This document shows positions 24,617 through 32,491 of a DNA stretch of 64,000 nucleotides, one piece after another. How positions within the stretch are numbered: the stretch's first letter is position 1; the number at the start of each line of letters is the position of its first letter. The notes under the pieces are model-generated. The model searched no databases and had not been told where the DNA came from. It saw nothing but the letters and a program-made list of their open reading frames with translations. Source of the stretch: Polymorphum gilvum SL003B-26A1 (GTDB taxonomy: Bacteria; Pseudomonadota; Alphaproteobacteria; Rhizobiales; Stappiaceae); NCBI RefSeq assembly GCF_000192745.1, contig NC_015259.1, forward strand, positions 2,743,001 through 2,807,000, read 5' to 3'. A program made the position numbers and the translations under genes.

Positions 24617-24988
24617 GCTCCGATCCCGGAGATTGTCACGCTCCACGTCCCATTCAGGATCGTAAAGCGTGGCGGGCGGAAGGAGATGCAGATGCCCGAG
24701 GGCGCCACGCAACCGCGGCGGACAGACAGCACGCTGGTCAAGGCGTTGGCCCGCGCGTTCCGCTGGAAGCGGATGCTCGGGTCAGGTGAGTTCGCTAGCA
24801 TCGCCGAACTGGCCGAGCACGAGGGGATTGCGCCATCTTACATGACCCGCGTCTTGCGGCTGACGCTTCTTGCGCCCGACATCGTCGAGGCGATTCTGGA
24901 CGGTAGGAAAGGACCGAACGTGACGCTAGCACGGATGTTGGAACCGTTTCCATTGGACTGGTGGGAGCAGCGAGCGGCCCGCGCCTAG
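24617..24988 (+). pseudogene. C-terminal fragment of a recombinase-associated protein, cut by the IS3 element
   Basis: The frame is open from the IS end at 24614 without a start codon and reads P-E-I-V-T-L-H-V-P-F-R-I, K-R-G-G-R-K, then (from an ATG at 24686) L-A-R-A-F-R-W-K-R-M-L, S-Y-M-T-R-V-L-R-L-T-L-L-A-P and L-E-P-F-P-L-D-W-W-E-Q-R. From memory this is the C-terminal tail of serine-recombinase family proteins of alphaproteobacterial mobile islands. The 5' part is missing and I did not find it elsewhere. It could be the island's former integrase. A 100-aa protein from 24686 could still be made. Confidence 0.5.
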
Positions 24989-25028
24989 CCGAGGCCCGGG
25001 GTTCAGGGGCCATTCAGATGGATACGGC

Positions 25029-25478
25029 TTAGTTTCCCGCCGGAGCTCCCACGAATCGTTCAGGGCAAATTTCATCCGCGACTCTGCGCACAGCCCCAGC
25101 CACCTGATTTGCGGACCTCAACTCGCACTCCCAGACGACGATTACCCTCCATCCCAACCTTTCGAGCTGTTCCCTAGTCCGCGCATCGCGCGCGACATTT
25201 CGGTCGAACTTCTCTACCCAAAACTCAGTATTGGTCTTTGGCGTGGTGGCGACCTTGCAGCCTCGATGGCGGTGCCAGAAACAGCCGTGGACGAAGATGA
25301 CAGTCTTATAGCGCGGCAGGACGATATCAGGCTTGCCTGGCAAGCCCTTGCTGTGAAGCCTGAACCTGAAGCCGAGGGCGTGCATAGCGCGACGTAGCGC
25401 AACTTCCGGCGCAGTGTTCGACGAGCGGATCCGCGACATGCGCTCCGATCGCTCCGAAGGGCTCAGGAAATCGACCAC
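25029..25478 (-). CDS. vsr: Very short patch repair endonuclease
   Basis: A 149-aa protein. Vsr hallmarks in order are S-R-I-R-S-S-N-T-A-P-E, F-R-F-R-L-H, L-P-G-K-P-D-I-V-L (catalytic Asp), V-F-V-H-G-C-F-W-H-R-H (catalytic His), then N-T-E-F-W and L-G-W-R-V-I-V-V-W-E-C-E-L. Vsr nicks next to T:G mismatches that arise when 5-methylcytosine deaminates, so it normally accompanies an m5C methyltransferase. Here that enzyme is four genes upstream on the same strand; vsr begins 9 bases after the 1828-aa gene, as the last gene of the operon. Length is normal. Confidence 0.92.
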   Translation of the reverse strand: MVDFLSPSERSERMSRIRSSNTAPEVALRRAMHALGFRFRLHSKGLPGKPDIVLPRYKTVIFVHGCFWHRHRGCKVATTPKTNTEFWVEKFDRNVARDARTREQLERLGWRVIVVWECELRSANQVAGAVRRVADEICPERFVGAPAGN

Positions 25479-25487
25479 CGCGTCTTC

Positions 25488-28400
25488 CTACTGCTCAGCA
25501 GCTTCCCGGGTCCGTATGAGCTCGAAGAATGGGTAGCCCCTTATGAATTCGCCTGGGCCATCGAAAGACTTGTAGAGGCATTGGTGGTTTCCCAGTCCCT
25601 TTATGCGCTCCGCCATTTCGGCCGCGGTAGCCGTTAGGCCCAAAGCCGACAGTTCGGCGGTCGTTACGTTAGGTACTTTATGAATGAACCAAGTAAGCAG
25701 TGGCTCCCGGTAGTCGGTGCCACCAGACTTGAAATGCCGAAGGTACTGGGAGGCCAAGATGACGCCGGTCCCGAATTCACGCCCCTGAAGCAGTAGCTTT
25801 CTCAGCACGTCAAACTCATAGCGCATGATGTTGTCGGCTTCGTCGACAAGTAAGTAGGAATCGATTGCTCGCAGCTGCGGATCCTTACCAAGAAAGGGCC
25901 GCTTTGGGGTCCGGAGCATGTTCTCATAGAACATGTTCAGCAGTACGGCGACGAGCATGTTTTTGCTGTGGTCGTCCTGACCAAGAGCATCAAGCGCGAT
26001 AACGACGACTCCGTCGAGGAAAGTGTCGAACTGTACAGTTTTTGATTGATCTTCCTCGAAAATCTCCATGTCGAGCATGTCGCCGATGATCGACATCGGG
26101 GAGTCGGGCTTACCGTCGACAATTTCGTGGTAGGCGGTGTGCACCTCGCGCAGTGTAGGTGGAGTGCCCGGAGCTGCTCCATCATAGGCTTCCTTGACCG
26201 CACGCTTCAGCTTGTCACGCTGCACAGTGCCAATCCCAGAATAGATCTTTCCGAGCACATCGGCAAAGAACCGGAACCGATCAAACCACGGTGCAGGGAC
26301 GTCGCCGCTAGTACGAGTGTCGAATAGATTCAGGGGTATGCGGTGCGGCCGGACGACGCGGGCGCCAGTGGCGGCGACGAAGTCGTCGCTACTGTAGTCC
26401 CGCTTGTAGTCGAAGATGAGGAATCTCGGTGGATGCCCGCGGTTCTCTGGACCCGACGACGCGATTTGGGCGATCAGGGATTTCAGCAGCTGTGTTTTGC
26501 CAGTGCCGAGGTCGCCCACTACACCGATGTTGAGCTGGTTGAGGCGAGTGTCCGATATGTTCAGCTCGAGGTCGCGGGGGCGAAAGCCATCGATCGTCTT
26601 CCCGACATCAAGTATGACACCCTTGCTCACGGGCTCTGGGGGGCGTTGGTCGCCTTCTCCGCGCAATGGTTCGGCGGGCGAAGGCATGACCTCGAGATCC
26701 TCACTAGTCACCCCGACCTTATCTTGAATCCCGGCAGGCGCTGCCTCCTCGGGAGCATCTGCGGCGGCCCTAGTTTCAGCTTCGGGCCCTGAGCCTGGCA
26801 TTAGCTGCCAGTCGTCCAGACGCGCTCGAACCGTATCGTAGAACGCAGCCGGGTCGCCAGCCACTACCTCACCGGCGTCCCCGCGACCGATTACTATGGT
26901 CTCCTCAAAGCCATCGTTGTCGAAGTCCTGCGGCTTGCTCGAGGGGTTATCGTCCAGAATGATCAGTCGCCCGCGAGTATCGACCTCCACGCAGTTGCTT
27001 CCGTCGAGGATTGCGCGGGCAATTCGCTCGTGGAACTCGGACCATCGTGCAGTGTGGCCGACGACGTCAGGATGTTGACTGTACACGCGCAGCCCAAAAC
27101 CGATCATCGAAAGAAGCAAGTGCTGGTAAGCAATGGCCCACAGCCGGGGCTGTTCGTCGTGGCGCTGCATTGCGGACAGGAGGTGTGACAGCGCTTTTGC
27201 TTGGTCGAGCGCCTCGACTGCCTCGTTGGCGCTGAAACGGGAAGTTGGACGGCATTTTACTTCGATCGGCGTGACCTTAACCCGGACATTTCCGCCCGAG
27301 AGATCAATGCCAACAACGACAAGGTCTGGCCGAAGTTGCGTTAGGTCGCCCCGTTCCTTTCCGAGAGCCCGGCAAAGGTCCCCAATGTATCCGCGAAACG
27401 GATCGACGGGCACGACAATCGCAATGGTGGCGTCCTCGGCCGTTCCCCCAATTACAGGTAAGAGTCCGTCGCCTGTGTGAGGGTTGCCTCGGAAGCGGTC
27501 CTGAAGGAGACGCACGCCCACGAATATTCCGAGGTCCCCCGTTGCCCCGCTGTCGTCGCCCGCGAGGCCCTTTATGGTCGGGATGCCGCGCCGCGCGACC
27601 TCCAAAAGGACGTCCTGCACTTTCTCTGGGTCCAGTTTGTCGCAGCCAGGTAGCCGCGCAAGCGCGAGCGACAGCGAGTCCCGGTCCGCGTCGGTAACCT
27701 GGGACAAAAGGTAGTAGCCATTCGTGTCACCCGCTCTATGGGAGTAAGATGGTAGGTCGAAGTCCCAAAGATAGGCACCCTCGAGCCAGCCACCGAGGAA
27801 GCAAGCTGGGTCGATTGCCGCCGATGACACTGCGACGAAGTCGGTACGGCGCTCCCTGAGCATATGCTGGATCTCGTGAACGTTTGGCGCGAACTGCAAG
27901 CCCGTACGGATTGACCCTAGGTTCTCAACCGCGGAAAGCAGGGCTGCCACCTTGTCGAGCAGAATATCGCCAGTGGGTTCGGATGTAGTTGACTGACGAG
28001 ATTCGGCGAGGAACGCACCCGGCAGTTGCCTTCTGACGCGATGCCTTATCATCCCCCCAGCGCTGAGAGGCGTACGGCCGTCCATGCTCTCTGAACGGGG
28101 CTCAGACATATCCAACTGGGCGATGATGCCAAGGTCCGGTACTGCGCCCTCGGGTTGGCCGGAATACCACCGGACACTATTGCCGGTGTCCTCCGACAGG
28201 TTCGAGAGCGTCGCCTCATCTGGCCGTGAACCTTGCGGGCGGTCGTCAAACACCTCTACGAACCTGGGGCCGACGGCCCTACTCCTTGGCCTCCGGGAAT
28301 CCTCCTGAAACCGGAAGGCGCACCATTCCACCAGCCCTTCATTGCACGCATCCGTAGTTCCGCCCGCGCTTGAAACTGCAACTGCTACGACAGGCTTCGC

Positions 28401-30974
28401 CGAAAGCAAGTCGGACACGTCGTCGAGGGCGCGCATGACTTGCGCGGCACTGAACCCAACAGAGATTCCCCCGACTTTGATGCCGAAGACATCGCCGAAA
28501 GGTGCTGCCAGCGAGCGCTCCGGCAGCTTCTCTAGCTCTCGCCCGTTCCAAAGAACAGACCAGTAGTCAGTGCCGTTCTCGACCGCTAAAAAGTTTACCT
28601 GGTCAACACCGGCGGGCGACCGAAGGTGGAGAGACAGAATATCTGGCACGCAATCGGGATCTAGGACGCTTGCAGCTGGGCAAGGTTTCCCAGCCTCGTC
28701 CGCCTCGACGAGGATGCGCTGGGCCGCGACATGCCAGCCAACGCGCATTGGATGCATGGGCGAGAGCAAGATTGCGACCGGTTCGCGCGCGAGGCTCCGC
28801 CCACTGGGGTCCAAACTCGATATTGCTATGACGTCTGCCCAGCAAGCAACCCCTGGATCTGACGCGATCCACCTATGGTAGGCATCCACGTATTTTTCGA
28901 CTGCCGATGCAAACTGATCGTCACGCAGCGCCCACTCGCCCAATCGTGCAGTCTCGAACACTCCCGACTGGTCTCCGTCGCCGCGAATGTATTCCGCAAT
29001 CTCCTCACGGGCATCCAGAAATTCGGGTGGAGGGTTGAATTCAACTGGCGCCGGACGGGAGTCTTGAATGAACGCTCCGCGAGAGAGTATTGGTTCGCTG
29101 CCGGTGTTCCAGTTGGGCGGCGACCAGTGCTCTCCATAGTCTTCCGCCAGAACAATCGGCTGGTATGACGACCGGATCGCTTCAGGGGAAAGAATCCAGT
29201 CTTGAAGCATCGTTGATCTGACGGCACGGTTCACGGTGATAACAGCCTTGGCATCGAAGCCTTCCAACTGGCGCCGGTTAACCTTGATTAGGCGTTCGAA
29301 CTCGCTTCGGCAGCCCACCTCTGGGACATCATCACAAGTGATAAATGTGCGGCAGATCTCGCGCGCGAGTTTGCCATCTTTCCCAAGGCGCGAGAAATGC
29401 AGGTCAAGCTGACAGTTGCCATCGGCTTCGATTTCCGACCGGTATACTTCGGGCGTTGCCTGCCGGAGGGTGACAAGTGTTGGTGTGCTTGCATTCCCAT
29501 CTCCCTGATCGGCCGAGACACGGGCAGACACATCGACAGTAACGCCAGGAGAAACAAAAACGAGCAACTCGTACCGCCCAGGTCCCGGCACGCTGAGGCC
29601 TGCCTCCCAGTCAGCTCCCGCGCCTCTGCCACGCTTCGCGGGTTTGCGAGGTGGTGAAAACTTGCGGGCAAGCCGGCAGGCCACAACAATTCCTGGTTGC
29701 CATGTGGCGAGCGAAACAACTTTGATTGACGCGGGCTTAAAGCCCTGCGCCATCGCCCTGTAGGTCAGTGGCAGCTTGTGGGTTGGCGGTGTCGGGTCGG
29801 ATAGAGTTTCGACGCTGCCTGAGGCCACGTCCCCGATCAATCCATAGCCTGCAGCAGGCGTACGGTTAACCCCGATCCGACCACCATTTGGATCGCCGCC
29901 GTTTGTCTCTATCTGCAGATCTACCTGACCAGACACGATCACGGGCATGGACTTGCCTAGCGCCGCCAGCGAATTGCTGCAGATCATGGCGATGTCACCG
30001 TCAGGATCGCCGTCAGGCGATCCCTCTGCCAACAATTCAGTCCATTTCTCGACGTCGAGAGCGACCCACCAATCAGGCGCCGCCGGCAAGGCAAGTTGTC
30101 CTGCGGGGCGGTAGTAGGCAGGCGTTGCCCGTTCGAACGTAGTGGCAACCTCACAACCTGAGCGGACGTGGTCCAGATAAGCCGCAAGATGTCTCTGGTC
30201 CTCATCACTCGCGCCGTCTGACAGCCGCTCGACGCTCCTTCGAAAGCCCTCTGACATTGCCTCGGCAATACTTTTGAGTGTTCCGATCTGTTCCCTGGCA
30301 GCAAGCACGCCGTTGCGCATCGGCGGGAAGCCGCATGCAAGGCTGATGGCCACGCCAGGCTGGAGACCTGAGGCGGCATCGATGGAAAACAGACGCGAAA
30401 GTACCCGCCATGCGCCCTCGCGGGGTGAGTTCCCGGCTTCTACTTCATCGGCAGCCCGCGCTGCAGCCTCCACTAGCCGCCTGCCGTCCTCGACAAGCGC
30501 GTCGGGTACGCCAGCCTGGGATAACGCTTGCACTACAAGGCTTTGGATGAAGCTGTCGTCCCACCAAGCTTCAAAAGTCGTGTTCCCGCCGTTGTTGCTT
30601 TCAGCAACGCCGAACTTGTCTGTGGTGCTGCCGACCGACAGGATGCTGTGCTCGCCAGGGGGTATGAGCGCGACGAAGCTCGCTGACCTTGGCAAGTTGC
30701 GAAGATCAAGAAGGTGATCCTCGTCGCACCAGCCAGATACCCCAACGGCTGGATTGCCCTCCGGAAGCTCTTCGCGCGGGACTTGCAAGAGAAACGGCAA
30801 GTCTTTCAACGCTATGCTATCCGGCTGCCTGGTAAGATCTTCGAAAACTTGAAACATCAGTTCGTGCGGCGGCCCAAGGAATATCAGGCGTATTTCGCGG
30901 GCGTCTTCGTTGGTTGCGCTAGCACCGATCCGCGATCGGATGCGATCTGCCAGTGCCGATGCTAACCTGTTCAT
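25488..30974 (-). CDS. 1828-aa nuclease-translocase-like protein (PD-(D/E)xK-like motif plus FtsK/HerA-type ATPase; DptH-like)
   Basis: The largest gene of the window. The C-terminal ATPase (about 1460-1828) has Walker A G-D-L-G-T-G-K-T near residue 1490, F-D-Y-K-R-D-Y, Walker B Y-L-L-V-D-E-A-D near 1706 and a glutamine/sensor-like I-L-A-S-Q-Y, as in FtsK/HerA/VirB4-type motors. Around 1214-1238 is R-P-D-L-V-V-V followed by I-E-V-K-C-R, the spacing and shape of a PD-(D/E)xK nuclease core. The first 1200 residues have no domain I can name. Size, order and C-terminal ATPase match DptH of phosphorothioate-dependent restriction (recognised by eye, not searched). The start overlaps the previous gene by 4 nt; vsr follows after 9 bases. 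Probable role: translocation and cleavage of invading DNA (inference). Confidence 0.75.
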   Translation of the reverse strand: MNRLASALADRIRSRIGASATNEDAREIRLIFLGPPHELMFQVFEDLTRQPDSIALKDLPFLLQVPREELPEGNPAVGVSGWCDEDHLLDLRNLPRSASFVALIPPGEHSILSVGSTTDKFGVAESNNGGNTTFEAWWDDSFIQSLVVQALSQAGVPDALVEDGRRLVEAAARAADEVEAGNSPREGAWRVLSRLFSIDAASGLQPGVAISLACGFPPMRNGVLAAREQIGTLKSIAEAMSEGFRRSVERLSDGASDEDQRHLAAYLDHVRSGCEVATTFERATPAYYRPAGQLALPAAPDWWVALDVEKWTELLAEGSPDGDPDGDIAMICSNSLAALGKSMPVIVSGQVDLQIETNGGDPNGGRIGVNRTPAAGYGLIGDVASGSVETLSDPTPPTHKLPLTYRAMAQGFKPASIKVVSLATWQPGIVVACRLARKFSPPRKPAKRGRGAGADWEAGLSVPGPGRYELLVFVSPGVTVDVSARVSADQGDGNASTPTLVTLRQATPEVYRSEIEADGNCQLDLHFSRLGKDGKLAREICRTFITCDDVPEVGCRSEFERLIKVNRRQLEGFDAKAVITVNRAVRSTMLQDWILSPEAIRSSYQPIVLAEDYGEHWSPPNWNTGSEPILSRGAFIQDSRPAPVEFNPPPEFLDAREEIAEYIRGDGDQSGVFETARLGEWALRDDQFASAVEKYVDAYHRWIASDPGVACWADVIAISSLDPSGRSLAREPVAILLSPMHPMRVGWHVAAQRILVEADEAGKPCPAASVLDPDCVPDILSLHLRSPAGVDQVNFLAVENGTDYWSVLWNGRELEKLPERSLAAPFGDVFGIKVGGISVGFSAAQVMRALDDVSDLLSAKPVVAVAVSSAGGTTDACNEGLVEWCAFRFQEDSRRPRSRAVGPRFVEVFDDRPQGSRPDEATLSNLSEDTGNSVRWYSGQPEGAVPDLGIIAQLDMSEPRSESMDGRTPLSAGGMIRHRVRRQLPGAFLAESRQSTTSEPTGDILLDKVAALLSAVENLGSIRTGLQFAPNVHEIQHMLRERRTDFVAVSSAAIDPACFLGGWLEGAYLWDFDLPSYSHRAGDTNGYYLLSQVTDADRDSLSLALARLPGCDKLDPEKVQDVLLEVARRGIPTIKGLAGDDSGATGDLGIFVGVRLLQDRFRGNPHTGDGLLPVIGGTAEDATIAIVVPVDPFRGYIGDLCRALGKERGDLTQLRPDLVVVGIDLSGGNVRVKVTPIEVKCRPTSRFSANEAVEALDQAKALSHLLSAMQRHDEQPRLWAIAYQHLLLSMIGFGLRVYSQHPDVVGHTARWSEFHERIARAILDGSNCVEVDTRGRLIILDDNPSSKPQDFDNDGFEETIVIGRGDAGEVVAGDPAAFYDTVRARLDDWQLMPGSGPEAETRAAADAPEEAAPAGIQDKVGVTSEDLEVMPSPAEPLRGEGDQRPPEPVSKGVILDVGKTIDGFRPRDLELNISDTRLNQLNIGVVGDLGTGKTQLLKSLIAQIASSGPENRGHPPRFLIFDYKRDYSSDDFVAATGARVVRPHRIPLNLFDTRTSGDVPAPWFDRFRFFADVLGKIYSGIGTVQRDKLKRAVKEAYDGAAPGTPPTLREVHTAYHEIVDGKPDSPMSIIGDMLDMEIFEEDQSKTVQFDTFLDGVVVIALDALGQDDHSKNMLVAVLLNMFYENMLRTPKRPFLGKDPQLRAIDSYLLVDEADNIMRYEFDVLRKLLLQGREFGTGVILASQYLRHFKSGGTDYREPLLTWFIHKVPNVTTAELSALGLTATAAEMAERIKGLGNHQCLYKSFDGPGEFIRGYPFFELIRTREAAEQ

Positions 30975-32491
30975 TCGGTGGCCCCTTTAATGGTGTTTGG
31001 GCGGAATGGCGGGACCAGCAGCATGCCGCTCTCAGCGTCGGGGCTATCCAGAACCAAACCTAGCATCCGGAGTTGGTGGCCAAGCTCGTTCTGGGGGATG
31101 TCGCGATGGTCCATCGCGACGCCGTACTCGGCTAGGTGTTGCGCCAGCCTATGCACCGAGCGTGGACCCGCGACGCCAGCGAGCGAGCAATGAACGAGGG
31201 CAATAATCGCGACCGGGCCGGGCGAGACAATCCATGGGCTATTTGTGTGTGGTCCTTGCTTGCGCAGCAGGTATCCCTGATCATAGCCTCTGAGGCGTGG
31301 GTTGGCTGTCTGGCGCTGTTGAAGGCTGTAGGTGACAAACTCGTTTATGTTCGACCCTATGCCCTTGCGGCATAGGAGCGTTCTAGTCTCACGGTCGACA
31401 AGATCATCAACCGTATCGCGGATTTCCGAGGAGCGAGCGCCCGTGCAAAAGCTACGAACCTGATCGCATACCTCTGCTAGTCCATTGGCAGATCCTAGCA
31501 CATTGGCTGGCGCCGCCCCGACTTCCTCCAGAGCCCAAAGGGTCGCGTTGATTCCTAGTCTGGCCGTGAGGTAACGGGAGATGCTGTCCCGGATTCCGGG
31601 TAGCGGCTTGTTCGAAAGCGGCAAAAACGAAAACCGATCAGGATACATGCGTGCACGGGCGTCGGCCGCGGATCTTGGTCCAGTACCATTCAGCGCTTCA
31701 GAAAGGCACGTCCAGACGCGCGAGTGCACCTCGCAGAGCCATACGACGTGTGCCACTGTTCCGAGGCGCAGTACGGCCTCAAGGAGGCTTGTCCACTGCC
31801 GCCGGGTCAGGAGGTCCTTTGCCGCGATGACTGAATTGAGATCTTGCACAAACTGGCGTGCAGGAAACGCCCCGCCGCCTACATCCGGGCAGTCTGGCAT
31901 CGCTTCAGGCGGAGCCGGCACGAATTCCCAGTTGGGCTCCGGCAGCCATGCCTCCACCTCCGATTGAATGAAGCGGGCGAAGATGTCGTCATCCTCGCAG
32001 ACTGCAAGCGCTCCGAACAAATACTTCCACGTCTCTTCCGCTGCTGATCGGTTTGGTGAACCCAGCCAGATCATTCGTCGGACCAGAGTTCCGGGAGTCC
32101 ACGGGTTACCTGCTAGCCTTGGCGAGCCTGAAAACAGGGCCAGCTGTGGCACTAGAGGTGTGACTTGCAGGAAGCGTTTGGCGGACTGGTTCGACCGTTT
32201 GGGACTCTCGAGTACCGCGTTCAGCAGGGTGTCAAAAGCGTCCGGATCGAGCGTCCCGTTGGATGGTTTGGATGCCTTTTCGCGAGCGTTCCTGATCCGC
32301 GCTTGCAGCCAGGTGCCTTGCGGGGGCACGGAACGCTCGTTTACCCCGGGCAGCCCGATCACCCGATAGAGAGATGACAGGACCACTTCGGACGTCGCAT
32401 ACTCCGGGGCTGGCGACATTGCCAGCGCGCCTTTGCCATAAGCAGCATGCGACTTGCCCCAAGGAGCGTCCCGGAAGTCCGCAAGGCTCAT
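30971..32491 (-). CDS. 506-aa protein of unknown family (position of DptG)
   Basis: No catalytic motif is visible. The protein is helix-rich and soluble, with W-K-Y-L-F-G-A-L and W-T-S-L-L-E-A-V-L-R segments. The last 90 residues (S-V-H-R-L-A-Q-H-L-A-E-Y-G-V, N-E-L-G-H-Q-L-R-M-L-G-L) look like a winged helix. It overlaps both neighbours by 4 nt (ATGA), so it is translationally coupled between the two ATPase genes. In Dpt systems a protein of similar size, DptG, sits between DptF and DptH. Sequence kinship with DptG is not established here. It may be a bridging or DNA-sensing subunit. Confidence 0.65.
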   Translation of the reverse strand: MSLADFRDAPWGKSHAAYGKGALAMSPAPEYATSEVVLSSLYRVIGLPGVNERSVPPQGTWLQARIRNAREKASKPSNGTLDPDAFDTLLNAVLESPKRSNQSAKRFLQVTPLVPQLALFSGSPRLAGNPWTPGTLVRRMIWLGSPNRSAAEETWKYLFGALAVCEDDDIFARFIQSEVEAWLPEPNWEFVPAPPEAMPDCPDVGGGAFPARQFVQDLNSVIAAKDLLTRRQWTSLLEAVLRLGTVAHVVWLCEVHSRVWTCLSEALNGTGPRSAADARARMYPDRFSFLPLSNKPLPGIRDSISRYLTARLGINATLWALEEVGAAPANVLGSANGLAEVCDQVRSFCTGARSSEIRDTVDDLVDRETRTLLCRKGIGSNINEFVTYSLQQRQTANPRLRGYDQGYLLRKQGPHTNSPWIVSPGPVAIIALVHCSLAGVAGPRSVHRLAQHLAEYGVAMDHRDIPQNELGHQLRMLGLVLDSPDAESGMLLVPPFRPNTIKGATE

